49,052 nucleotides of DNA from an uncultured Bacteroidales bacterium (lineage in GTDB: Bacteria > Bacteroidota > Bacteroidia > Bacteroidales > Paludibacteraceae), in contig CAMHOY010000017.1 of the NCBI GenBank assembly GCA_946186915.1, positions 1-49,052 on the forward strand, written 5' to 3'. Numbering within the stretch: the stretch's first letter is position 1; each line of letters opens with the position of its first letter. A program made the translations under genes and the position numbers. The notes below the pieces were generated by a model that searched no databases, was not told where the DNA came from, and was given only the letters and a program-made list of their open reading frames with translations. Positions 1 to 7,113 of this stretch are shown piece after piece.

Positions 1-37
1 ATATGTGCAACTTTTTACTCATATTTATCAACTTAAA

Positions 38-457
38 TTAATTCCGCCAACGGGTAACCTTATAATATTTGTTCTCATAAGGTATCTTATACAGCGTATA
101 TCCGGCGATATAAACAGATGGTCTCTTAACTACTATTTTTTTACGGCAGTCCGTTTTCTCATTACCTTTGGTTCCCGTCAATGTAACGATGTACGTTCCT
201 TCTGCCTCGTATTGGTGCATGGCTTCTTTGTCTGCATTGGAAAAAGATCCATCACCAAAATCCCATTTGTAACTGTCCGCTCCTTGGGATTTGTTTGTAA
301 ACTCGTAACAGAATGGCGCAACCGATTGGTACGTAAAATCAACTGTTACTTTTGTTCCACCACCATTGTCCCCACCGGGCATGGAGGGAGTGTTTCGCTC
401 CGTACATCCGCATAGGATAGTAGCGGTAATCGTTAAAATCAAATACACGTTTTTCAT
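38..457 (-). CDS. PKD-domain lipoprotein
   Basis: Small secreted lipoprotein of 139 residues. The start is the Met at 457, which begins a lipoprotein signal peptide (MKNVYLIL...) with lipobox LCGC and Cys18 as the lipid-modified residue; the open frame continues upstream to 535 but that extension would bury the signal. Residues about 30-40 are a Gly/Asp-rich linker, and about 45-112 form one PKD (Ig-like) domain with the typical WDFGDG core and a final VTLTGTKG strand. A promoter lies at 483-514, so it is probably transcribed alone. PKD domains usually serve binding or spacing at the cell surface. No enzymatic domain is seen, and the ligand is unknown. Confidence 0.8.
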   Translation of the reverse strand: MKNVYLILTITATILCGCTERNTPSMPGGDNGGGTKVTVDFTYQSVAPFCYEFTNKSQGADSYKWDFGDGSFSNADKEAMHQYEAEGTYIVTLTGTKGNEKTDCRKKIVVKRPSVYIAGYTLYKIPYENKYYKVTRWRN

Positions 458-482
458 AATGAATAAATTTTGAAATTCGCTG

Positions 483-514
483 CAAAAGTAGTGCATTTGA
501 TTTTGTCGCGCAAA
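483..514 (-). promoter_or_regulatory. sigma-ABfr promoter of the PKD lipoprotein
   Basis: On the minus strand TTTG (511-514), 20 bases, then TACTTTTG (483-490). This matches the Bacteroidota TTTG-N19-21-TANNTTTG promoter and puts the transcript start about 20 bases before the ATG at 457. Confidence 0.75.
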
Positions 515-535
515 TTTGCGATTGCAATATCGCAA

Positions 536-1195
536 CTATCGGAATTTCTCCAGGATATTTTCTATCTCTTTTTTAGCCTCCCGGGCTTTCTTTGTTGTCT
601 TAAATTCGTCATAATCTCCACGGAAATGCGCCCACTCATTTTGTGGCTCATACAAACCGGTTATCTGCTCTATCCATCTGCGCCGTTCGTCCCTATCTTC
701 ATCTGTCTTAGCGAGAGTTATAACGTGTGCTGCGCGTAACGCCGTAAGATAGGCATAAACGACAGACCTGTTAAACCGGGTAACGTCTTTTTCATGTGTC
801 GTAATACGACGCTTAAGCAGTTCAATTATTGCTTCTCTCTGTCGGTCGTTTACATCGATAAGAGGACATGCTACTTCTTCCTTGCTTTGTGTTTTTTTGC
901 GTTTCTTCTGTATCTCTTCCTCGCGAATTTCTTGCATGGCTTCTTTAAGTTCCGCTTTGCGTTCCTCTTTCTCATCGTCCGTCGACCAAAATGAAGAAAC
1001 AAGGAGTGTTGCAAAAGATAGGAAGAATAGGGTAATAACCGTATTTTTGATGATAGAATTAACTACCTGCGGCCATTCGATATGCCAGATGTCCGGAATT
1101 AGTTGAAGAACAATCACCAATGCAAACGAGATAATAAGTCCCGCCTGCGAGATATGCTTGATTCTATCTGCTATTTTCTGCTTCTCAGGAGACAT
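536..1195 (-). CDS. Two-helix membrane protein with coiled coil
   Basis: Unrecognised 219-residue protein. Two hydrophobic segments (about 18-37 and 48-68) make a membrane hairpin, followed by a highly charged Glu/Lys/Arg coiled coil (about 70-105). The rest (about 115-219) is a helical, charged domain containing NDRQREAIIELLKRRITTHEKD. It starts only 3 bases after the stop of the GIY-YIG gene, so the two are almost surely one transcript. A membrane-anchored partner for the nuclease is an inference from this coupling alone. Chemoreceptor-like or division-protein-like coiled coils would be alternatives, but no family motif supports them. Confidence 0.7.
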   Translation of the reverse strand: MSPEKQKIADRIKHISQAGLIISFALVIVLQLIPDIWHIEWPQVVNSIIKNTVITLFFLSFATLLVSSFWSTDDEKEERKAELKEAMQEIREEEIQKKRKKTQSKEEVACPLIDVNDRQREAIIELLKRRITTHEKDVTRFNRSVVYAYLTALRAAHVITLAKTDEDRDERRRWIEQITGLYEPQNEWAHFRGDYDEFKTTKKAREAKKEIENILEKFR

Positions 1196-1198
1196 AAG

Positions 1199-1912
1199 TT
1201 ATTTCTTCCGATACACTTCGTCCAAAGTCTTGCCGTCTGCGTCTTTCCAGTTTATCCAACCATTCGAACTACCGCCGATAACCATTGCCGCTGCAGCAGA
1301 TGGAGAAGGGAAGATATTATCAGCATTGAGAATGATTTTCTCATTCGACTGAGAACATTGGGACTCGATGAAGGCATTGCGTTTTTCGATAGAATGAGGT
1401 GGAAGCGATTCACATTCTCCGCTACGCAATTCGCTGCCTGCTAACACAACAAACTCACCGCTTTCGCGCAGATATCCTTTCGCGTTACTACCTCCTCTTG
1501 TGCAGAAGAAGATATGCTCTGCCGGCTTGGATTGTTCCTTCTTCACCAAGCGTTTCTGCAGTTGCGCCTTTTTCTTGTTGTCGAACACCTCAATCTCTGC
1601 ATCATCTATAACCAGTTGCACGTCGTAGAAGATCTCAAGCGCTTCTTCCGGCTTGACATTGAAAAACTCGCGGTTATTGCGAATGCGGAGATTGGTAAAG
1701 CGCTCGATGTACTTATGCACCAACTTCTCAGCTTCTGCATATTTGACCGTACACATCGTCGCATAGATCTCAAACGGCAGAGGAACTGCCGTGTTGTCTA
1801 ACTCTTTCGAGCGCACGTTCACAGGACGACTGCTTTTGCCGATCTTCACCCAGTTCTCTCTAAATGCCGGATTTGTCAGGATATACACATATCCCTTTTG
1901 TTCGTTTGCCAT
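1199..1912 (-). CDS. GIY-YIG nuclease with C-terminal DUF4357
   Basis: 237 residues from the Met at 1912 (MANEQKGYVYIL). An upstream in-frame extension to 1981 would run through the promoter and is rejected. Residues 7-105 form a T5orf172/MUG113-type GIY-YIG domain: GYVYIL, VKIGKS with Lys26, Arg34, and the EFF motif with Glu82 near its end. These are the positions expected for the catalytic set. Residues about 130-237 match DUF4357, ending with the SPSAAAAMVIGGSSNGW-type signature. GIY-YIG/DUF4357 proteins are presumed DNA endonucleases; their role is not settled (mobile elements, defence). First gene of a two-gene operon with the downstream membrane protein; promoter at 1951-1982. Confidence 0.85.
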   Translation of the reverse strand: MANEQKGYVYILTNPAFRENWVKIGKSSRPVNVRSKELDNTAVPLPFEIYATMCTVKYAEAEKLVHKYIERFTNLRIRNNREFFNVKPEEALEIFYDVQLVIDDAEIEVFDNKKKAQLQKRLVKKEQSKPAEHIFFCTRGGSNAKGYLRESGEFVVLAGSELRSGECESLPPHSIEKRNAFIESQCSQSNEKIILNADNIFPSPSAAAAMVIGGSSNGWINWKDADGKTLDEVYRKK

Positions 1913-1950
1913 GATATCTTTGTGTTTTTTATTGCTGCGCGATTTTCGCG

Positions 1951-1982
1951 CAAAGGTACAACTTTTTTTGCACATATGCAAA
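1951..1982 (-). promoter_or_regulatory. sigma-ABfr promoter of GIY-YIG operon
   Basis: Minus strand TTTG (1979-1982), 20-base spacer containing a T/A tract, TACCTTTG (1951-1958). It lies 38 bases before the ATG at 1912, and there is no other candidate upstream. Confidence 0.75.
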
Positions 1983-2011
1983 ATTAAATTTCATTTTTGA
2001 CATTTTTGCAC

Positions 2012-2038
2012 AAAAAAAAGCAGCCTCTCGACTGCTTT
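2012..2038 (-). terminator. Terminator of the phosphatase gene
   Basis: Minus strand: stem AAAGCAG/CTGCTTT (2032-2038 with 2017-2023), 8-base loop, then a run of T (complement of 2012-2019). It lies 29 bases past the stop of the gene ending at 2067. Confidence 0.8.
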
Positions 2039-2066
2039 TCTCCTTCCATTCTATATCTTTGTGGGT

Positions 2067-4295
2067 TTATTTTATTTCCGTGCCGGTGATGGTGTAGGTC
2101 TTGTCGCCCCGGATGATGAAGATCTGTCCGTTCACGCAGATCTTTTGCGCGTTGATAGCAGCCGATGTGTTCTCCAGTGCAGAGATCATTTCTTCGTCGC
2201 CTTCTCCGGGTTGGGTGGCTACCGGTGTCGCCGACAAAACAGCCTCAAACAGATCCCAGTTACCTTTCGAGGTATAGATATAGTAGGTTCCATCCGCGGG
2301 CAGAACCCAGTGAATATACGTTACTGCGGCAGTATAGATTGTATCCAAACCTACTTCGTGTTCGGCCTGGTAGTCGCCTATACCCAGTTTGAGCACACGG
2401 TCTGAACCGCCGTCACCTTTCGCCCAGACGTCCAGTTCCTGACCTTCCTGACCATCAAAAGTAAGGTAACGGTAGGTCTCTTTGGCTGCACCGCCTGTCA
2501 CACCCATCTGGGTGAACACCTTGTCGCCGTATGTCTCGTCGCAAACCTTCACTTCCCAACGACGAGCGTCTTTATCCGCCGCGTGTACGGTCAAGCCATC
2601 AAACACAGTGGTAGCAGCGTAGGTCACAGGCGCTGTGCCGAAGAGCGCGGTATTCGATACATTCCAGTCCTTGAGCACGCGCGAAGGCAGTTCCGGACAA
2701 TCCGATACAAGCTTATACGAAGCATCACGGCACTCATCGTCCATAGCCTTCAGGTCAGCGGATTTACTGTTACCGTACGAAGTGAAGATATACGAGATGC
2801 CCACAGCACCGTCCACGTTCGTGAACGTCCAGTAATACCAATCCTCAACCCCGGCAGGAGCAGTCAGACCCGCTTTCTTCCATGCAGAAGCTACAGACGG
2901 CATCTTAGGACGGGTCTCCCATGTATAGTTGGCACCCGTCTTCGGGTCGATGGTTTTGCTGGTCTTGGTAATCTTTTCACCTCCGTCCCACCACCAGATA
3001 GTAGGAGCACCGCCGGGAGAATAGCATTTCACTGTGATGGTCTTGTAAGCACCTGTACTCGGTGGCGCTATCACGTATTTGTCAGGCACAGTAGCCGGCT
3101 GCACGCCATTCAGTTTCTGCTTGAGGCAATCGATATGTGCTTGGGTCAGATAACCCGCGTTGATGAAGTACTGCGAGACGGCCTGTTCCAAATCGGGCAC
3201 CGTGCTAATGTCAGTCACGCCTAACATCAGACCGAAAGAGTAGGCGAGGATGTTCCGGTCACGGAACTCCTCAATCTGCATGTTGTTGGTGTACTCGTAG
3301 TCGGTGTAAATCTGCTCCCAAGTCGCGCCACAGAGGGCAGCCAAGGTGGCGGAGAACACACCTGTACGGTCGGTACCGAGGGCACAGTGAATCTCAAACG
3401 GACCCGGGTTGACAGGGTCAATGATGAAGTCCACCACCTCTGCGATCCACTGACCGAACTTCACGCCTGTAGAGTTGAAATAGACGTTGTTGTAGTCGGG
3501 CGTCGAGCCGTTCTGCGTACCTACGTACAGCACGCGGTTCTTCGCAATAATCTCCTGATAATAAGGAGGAATAGCTTCAGTATAGGTCTGGCCTCCGCAA
3601 GTGTATTGGTTCATCTTGCCTGACTCGTTCGAGGACAGACAGATGTCGTTCTTGATGCCAGCGGCAGTAGCGAGCGAATCGACCCAGAACAGACGTGCGT
3701 GTTCGGTGTCGAACTGTGCACGATAAGCGTGGTAGGGGTGATACGAACGGAACAACTGTGTCGTAGCCGGAACCTGACGGAAATTGGAGATCTTATGTTG
3801 GTCCACCGGGTCTTCCAGATTGAAGTCCGCCAGCGGGCGCACGACCGTAGCAATCTTCTGGTTGGCGAGAATGCGGTCGGTGTCATCGCTGGCCAGCACT
3901 AACAGCATGTTCGTCGTACCGGGGAAGCGGTTGATAGCGGGCACCCAACTCGGTGCGTCCAACCAACTGCCATCACGATAGAACTTAAACTCAGGCTGCC
4001 CGGAGTTGGCCGGGATGTACGCTTCTTTGCGCGAAACGGTGCAATAATAGCAGTTGGACTCCGCATCTTTTTTCATCAGAAAACGTGCGTCATCCCCCCA
4101 GCCGTTCATTGACCCGCGCACATACAGGGCGTTGTAGGTCCCTTCGGAATAATAACCATCACCCATCGGGTACAAAAACGTGATGGAGCCATCAGCATTC
4201 TCCATGTAACAACGATTCTTGTCTGTAGTGGTCGGCGTAAGAGCAAAAAGCGTCGCGCTGCAGGCCAATAAGATTGACGTAAAAACGTGTTTCAT
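2067..4295 (-). CDS. Secreted tyrosine phosphatase with carbohydrate-binding-like modules
   Basis: 742 residues. A Sec signal peptide (about 1-20) is followed by a beta domain with YVRGSMNGWGDD and EFKFYRDGSW (about 55-115) that resembles CBM48/E-set glycogen-binding folds. Residues about 150-400 form a tyrosine/lipid phosphatase domain of the Y_phosphatase3 type, with the P-loop HCALGTDRTG (nucleophile Cys304, Arg310). About 410-510 resembles a CBM26-like starch module (IWWWDGG), then comes a beta-rich domain, and the last 35 residues are a conserved tail (NGQIFIIRGDKTYTITGTEI) shared with the S37 peptidase at 8999. Probably surface-exposed. Substrate unknown: phosphotyrosine, phosphoinositide and phosphorylated glycans are all possible. 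Own promoter and terminator. Confidence 0.8.
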   Translation of the reverse strand: MKHVFTSILLACSATLFALTPTTTDKNRCYMENADGSITFLYPMGDGYYSEGTYNALYVRGSMNGWGDDARFLMKKDAESNCYYCTVSRKEAYIPANSGQPEFKFYRDGSWLDAPSWVPAINRFPGTTNMLLVLASDDTDRILANQKIATVVRPLADFNLEDPVDQHKISNFRQVPATTQLFRSYHPYHAYRAQFDTEHARLFWVDSLATAAGIKNDICLSSNESGKMNQYTCGGQTYTEAIPPYYQEIIAKNRVLYVGTQNGSTPDYNNVYFNSTGVKFGQWIAEVVDFIIDPVNPGPFEIHCALGTDRTGVFSATLAALCGATWEQIYTDYEYTNNMQIEEFRDRNILAYSFGLMLGVTDISTVPDLEQAVSQYFINAGYLTQAHIDCLKQKLNGVQPATVPDKYVIAPPSTGAYKTITVKCYSPGGAPTIWWWDGGEKITKTSKTIDPKTGANYTWETRPKMPSVASAWKKAGLTAPAGVEDWYYWTFTNVDGAVGISYIFTSYGNSKSADLKAMDDECRDASYKLVSDCPELPSRVLKDWNVSNTALFGTAPVTYAATTVFDGLTVHAADKDARRWEVKVCDETYGDKVFTQMGVTGGAAKETYRYLTFDGQEGQELDVWAKGDGGSDRVLKLGIGDYQAEHEVGLDTIYTAAVTYIHWVLPADGTYYIYTSKGNWDLFEAVLSATPVATQPGEGDEEMISALENTSAAINAQKICVNGQIFIIRGDKTYTITGTEIK

Positions 4296-4376
4296 TGTGG
4301 TTGATTGTTTAAAGGTTAATGATGTTTTTTTGATTTTGTCGGTGCGTCAAAAATAACTTCCATCCAAAACCGACTG

Positions 4377-4408
4377 CAAATTTACTAAAAATTTTTCACA
4401 TATGCAAA
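4377..4408 (-). promoter_or_regulatory. sigma-ABfr promoter of phosphatase gene
   Basis: Minus strand TTTG (4405-4408), 20 bases, TAAATTTG (4377-4384). The leader to the ATG at 4295 is about 75 bases. Confidence 0.7.
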
Positions 4409-4468
4409 TATTTGCGCGAAAAAATACAATAATTTTACAATATTTGCAAAATATATGCCATAAAGCAC

Positions 4469-4495
4469 AAAAAAAGCCAGCATCTGCCGGCTTTT
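4469..4495 (-). terminator. Terminator of the small ORF at 4511
   Basis: Minus strand hairpin AAAGCCGGCA/TGCTGGCTTT with one G.T wobble, followed by seven T. The wobble pairs only in the minus-strand transcript, which fixes the direction. Nearly the same hairpin recurs at 14439 and 15985. Confidence 0.8.
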
Positions 4496-4510
4496 CTTTC
4501 TTTTTTCTCT

Positions 4511-4609
4511 TTAATCAAAACTGCATTCCGGATTAAGGTCTTGCAGTCTATCTGCCCACATGCTTACAGCCATTATGGCTGCTATACAAAGGGTGATTAG
4601 TTTTCCCAT
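4511..4609 (-). CDS. Possible 32-residue secreted/membrane peptide
   Basis: An ATG at 4609 opens a 32-residue frame: MGKLITLCIAAIMAVSMWAD, then RLQDLNPECSFD and a stop. The first 20 residues have the look of a signal peptide or single membrane helix; only about a dozen residues follow. It is preceded by CTGAGAT just before ATG, the same leader seen at the lipoprotein gene at 16964, and is followed 16 bases later by a good terminator. A -7-like TATCTTTG (4650-4657) lies upstream without a clear -33 box. It is either a real small exported peptide or the 5' remnant of a deleted lipoprotein gene. Confidence 0.4.
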   Translation of the reverse strand: MGKLITLCIAAIMAVSMWADRLQDLNPECSFD

Positions 4610-4670
4610 ATCTCAGATTTTGTTTTATCAGTCACAAACTTTGCGGGTGCAAAGATACTGCACAGGATAA

Positions 4671-5927
4671 TTAAATCGTTACTTTATTTAACAAGAAGTC
4701 GAATATATTCAGTATCAAGATGCCGTCATTATTTCGATAGGTGGCTTGCATACCTCCTACGATAACAACCTTTTGGAAACCATCATCTATATGGCGTAAA
4801 GAATTGTATTCTTGATCTGCTTTCCCTTCTCCATCTAATGTTAAAGCAGATTGAATATAGATACGCTCATATCCCTTGTTACATACAAAATCCACCTCCA
4901 GTTGCTTGCGTTCGCTGACTCCGTTTTCATTCCGTGAATGAACAGTCACTTGTCCTACATCCACCGAATAACCGCGCAAACGCAATTCATTATAGATAAG
5001 ATTCTCCATCAAATGCGGTTGCTCTGTCTGACGGAAATTCAAACGGGCATTGCGCAAACCCAAATCTTCAAAGTAATACTTCGCCGGTGTGTCAATATAC
5101 TTACGACCTTTGATATCATATCGCACCGCCTTTTCTATCATGAAGGCATCTTGCATGTAATCCAGATACTTCTTGATAGTATCTCTGCTCATACTGCTTT
5201 GCTTGACGGATTTGAAAGTGTTCTGTATCTTTAGCGGATTGGTTAGCGTACCTATTCCACTGGCAATCACATCAATCAGTTCTTCAAGGTCTGCATCCAA
5301 TTGAATAGAATAGCGATCTTTGATATCCCGCAGATAGGTATGAGCAAACAGGTCATTGAGGTATTCCTTGCGTTCGTTCTCGTCTTGCATGGTAGCTACC
5401 TTCGGAAGACCTCCGTACTGCATATATTCCATCAGCGCGCGCAAGTCGTATGATTCCGGTTGAGGCTGTACCGACATGTATTCCACAAAACTCAACGGAT
5501 GGACATGAATCCCTTCACCTCGTCCACGGAACTCAGTAATAATATCCTTGGAAAGAAACTTGGCATTGGAACCGGTAACATAGACATCTGCATTTTTGAC
5601 TTGTAGATAACTATTCAGCACATCCTCAAACTCGCTTACCATCTGCACCTCATCCAACAATATATAATACATCTTGTCATCCGCCAGAAGGGCGTCAATA
5701 TGATGCATAAGGGCATCCGGATTACGCAATTCACTATTATGCCTATCCTCCAGATTGATTTTTACAATATGGTCTTCCGGTACTCCCTCTTTAACAAGGA
5801 CATCTGCAAAGAGATTGAACAACAGATAGGACTTACCGGAACGGCGCAAACCGGTAATCACTTTAATCATGCCGTTGTGACGGCTATTCAGCAATTTTTT
5901 CAGGTAAAAATCTCGCTTAATCTGCAT
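4671..5927 (-). CDS. AAA ATPase with DUF4143 (first copy)
   Basis: 418 residues from MQIKRDFYL at 5927; an ATG at 5957 would add ten residues but sits at the presumed transcript start and inside a repeated palindrome, so the internal start is preferred. AAA_14-type ATPase: Walker A GLRRSGKS (26-33), Walker B YYILLDE (Asp92, Glu93), VTGSNA sensor, FRGRGEG arginine-finger region. The C-terminal half is DUF4143, ending with a PD-(D/E)XK-like fold around KQLEVDFVCNKG. Such proteins are abundant in Bacteroidales and of unknown role; ties to mobile or toxin-antitoxin-like behaviour are suspected. Only about 20% alike by eye to the second copy at 13103. Confidence 0.85.
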   Translation of the reverse strand: MQIKRDFYLKKLLNSRHNGMIKVITGLRRSGKSYLLFNLFADVLVKEGVPEDHIVKINLEDRHNSELRNPDALMHHIDALLADDKMYYILLDEVQMVSEFEDVLNSYLQVKNADVYVTGSNAKFLSKDIITEFRGRGEGIHVHPLSFVEYMSVQPQPESYDLRALMEYMQYGGLPKVATMQDENERKEYLNDLFAHTYLRDIKDRYSIQLDADLEELIDVIASGIGTLTNPLKIQNTFKSVKQSSMSRDTIKKYLDYMQDAFMIEKAVRYDIKGRKYIDTPAKYYFEDLGLRNARLNFRQTEQPHLMENLIYNELRLRGYSVDVGQVTVHSRNENGVSERKQLEVDFVCNKGYERIYIQSALTLDGEGKADQEYNSLRHIDDGFQKVVIVGGMQATYRNNDGILILNIFDFLLNKVTI

Positions 5928-5928
5928 A

Positions 5929-5961
5929 TCAGTCGAAATTTTTGCGTATATACGCATTTTT
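5929..5961 (-). repeat. 33-bp repeat copy 1 at AAA gene start (palindrome GCGTATATACGC)
   Basis: Overlaps the upstream candidate ATG of the AAA gene and contains the perfect 12-bp palindrome GCGTATATACGC (5944-5955). A copy with one change lies at 6005-6037, on the other side of the promoter. The placement around a promoter suggests an operator pair. Confidence 0.65.
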
Positions 5962-5969
5962 TACGAGCG

Positions 5970-6001
5970 CAAAAGTACTGCTTTTTTTTGAATTGAGCAA
6001 A
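5970..6001 (-). promoter_or_regulatory. sigma-ABfr promoter of first AAA ATPase
   Basis: Minus strand TTTG (5998-6001), 20 bases with an A tract, TACTTTTG (5970-5977). It is bracketed by the two 33-bp repeats. Confidence 0.75.
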
Positions 6002-6004
6002 TAT

Positions 6005-6037
6005 TCAGTCGAAATTTTTGCGTAAATACGCATTTTT
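6005..6037 (-). repeat. 33-bp repeat copy 2 upstream of AAA promoter
   Basis: Same sequence as 5929-5961 except one base (GCGTAAATACGC, so the palindrome is imperfect). It lies just upstream of the -33 box. A further 16-bp direct repeat (CAGCTTGTTCC followed by T-rich sequence, 6046-6061 and 6066-6081) follows. Probable regulatory sites. Confidence 0.6.
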
Positions 6038-6086
6038 CTCGATTTCAGCTTGTTCCCTTTTCATCCAGCTTGTTCCTTTTTTGACT

Positions 6087-6337
6087 TTAGTTCTTTTGGT
6101 TTATCAGGTTCACGACCACTTTGACCATAGTGTCCCTTGAGTATCTTTGTTGACCATTGTCGGAAAGCGATAGCCGACAGATATTATAACATCGAGGTTG
6201 TAGTAATCTATCTGACGTACAATCGTACGATCACCTTCAATTTGAACTGTTGCATTTTTTGCAACGGTTGCCTCTTTCGATATCTCAGTATTAATTTTTA
6301 GCGTTTGTCTTTGCCTTTGCACGCTTACAGCCTGCAA
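6087..6337 (-). pseudogene. Remnant of a RhuM/Fic-type gene
   Basis: A short frame (6110-6337) encodes a middle piece of the RhuM family: KEATVAKNATVQIEG...RQIDYYNLDVIISVGYR. It then jumps to unrelated residues. In another frame the DNA continues to a stop at 6087-6089 and encodes MVKVVVNLINQKN, which is exactly the C-terminal end of the intact RhuM-Fic gene at 14484. So the N-terminal part, everything between the RhuM core and the C-terminus, and the reading frame are lost. The promoter at 6335-6366 survives, and its -7 box overlaps the start of the frame, so no proper start codon remains. Best read as a deletion remnant. Confidence 0.8.
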
Positions 6338-6366
6338 AGTTACGGATTATTTTTGACATATGCAAA
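6335..6366 (-). promoter_or_regulatory. sigma-ABfr promoter left at the RhuM remnant
   Basis: Minus strand TTTG (6363-6366), 20 bases, TAACTTTG (6335-6342). It resembles the promoter of the intact RhuM-Fic gene (15538-15569) over its whole length, including the spacer and upstream TTATTTGCAGG. Confidence 0.7.
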
Positions 6367-6687
6367 TTTATTTGCAGGAAAGATGTAAATAAACAAAAAT
6401 AAACCCCTCCGGCAGCAGATGACAGGCTGTTTAAAAGAGATTAATCGAAAACGTCGCTACGCTCCCAGAAAACACCTAACCGTAACATAGGCATTGCGCC
6501 TTAGCAGGCTACCCGCGTTCCGCGCCCCACCGCGCACTTAAAAGTAAACTTTTCGTGCCCGATAGGGCATCGAACCGCACCTCCCATGGAGGTAAATGCC
6601 TTACGTTCCGTTTAGGGAAGAAAACGCGGTTTCGGAGAAACCTGAGGAAAACCTGGAGGAGTCATCTGCTTAGCCGGAGGCTCACAA
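6361..6687. repeat. 327-bp structured repeat, copy A
   Basis: Copy B lies at 8641-8967 with about 12 differences. The core (6406-6680) is closed by an imperfect inverted repeat: CCTCCGGC..AGCAGATGAC at 6406-6423 against 6661-6680. Inside are stems AGGCATT (6489-6495)/AATGCCT (6595-6601), TAGC-AG-GCTA (6502-6511), CGCG-TTC-CGCG, TGCCC-GATA-GGGCA (6556-6569), ACCTCC-CAT-GGAGGT (6579-6593), GGTTTC-GGA-GAAACC and AGCC-GGA-GGCT. No credible ORF. It abuts the -33 box of the RhuM remnant. This accounts for the gene-free stretch 6338-6744. Confidence 0.85.
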
Positions 6688-6744
6688 AAAAAGCCAAACC
6701 GGAGCCCGTCTAATGGGAACTACCGAAATTTCCTCGGTTGTTGC

Positions 6745-7113
6745 CTATAAGATCATTATGCACCGTTTGGAATCAAAGCCGTTGTGCTGCGGCTCGCCAT
6801 GGGAGAGATAGCCGAACTGGTTGGAGAGGATTTGCGTGTTATCAATCTGGGCATCTATATTGCGATGCGAGTGCCCGTAAATCCAGTAATCTATACCCGA
6901 ATCAGCAATATAGTTACCCAACTCAGCCGTAAAAGCTCCATTGATAGTGCTTCCTTTGAACTCAGGCGCAGTACATAGTTGCGTCGGCACATGGTGGGTG
7001 AGCACGATCTTCGTCTGCGCACAACTATCTGCTACGGCCTGTCGGATAAACGCCAGACAACGCTCGTGTTCCGGAAACTCCAGATGCAGGTCACTCACAA
7101 ATTGAATCTTCAT
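6745..7113 (-). pseudogene. Metallophosphoesterase with internal deletion
   Basis: A 122-residue frame begins like a calcineurin-type phosphoesterase (MKIQFVSDLHLEF, with metal ligands Asp8 and His10) and then passes straight to the C-terminal half: KIVLTHHVPT, a long helix region and YGHSHRNID, ending FDSKRCIMI. Family members of this type are about 240-280 residues. The middle with the GD and GNHE motifs is missing, in frame, so metal site 2 and the phosphate-binding His are lost. The start overlaps the stop of the nucleotidyltransferase gene by ATGA, so it is third in the AbiE-like operon. Probably inactive; it may still be translated. Confidence 0.7.

Noticed and set aside
6406..6680. Copy A as an ordinary MITE
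   Set aside because: The inverted ends are imperfect, no target-site duplication is seen, and the internal stems covary, which a passive MITE would not explain. Not fully excluded.
6681..6745. A-rich AAAGCCAAACCGGAGCC block as a terminator for the phosphoesterase remnant
   Set aside because: There is a T run on the minus strand, but the arms pair poorly compared with the other terminators here.
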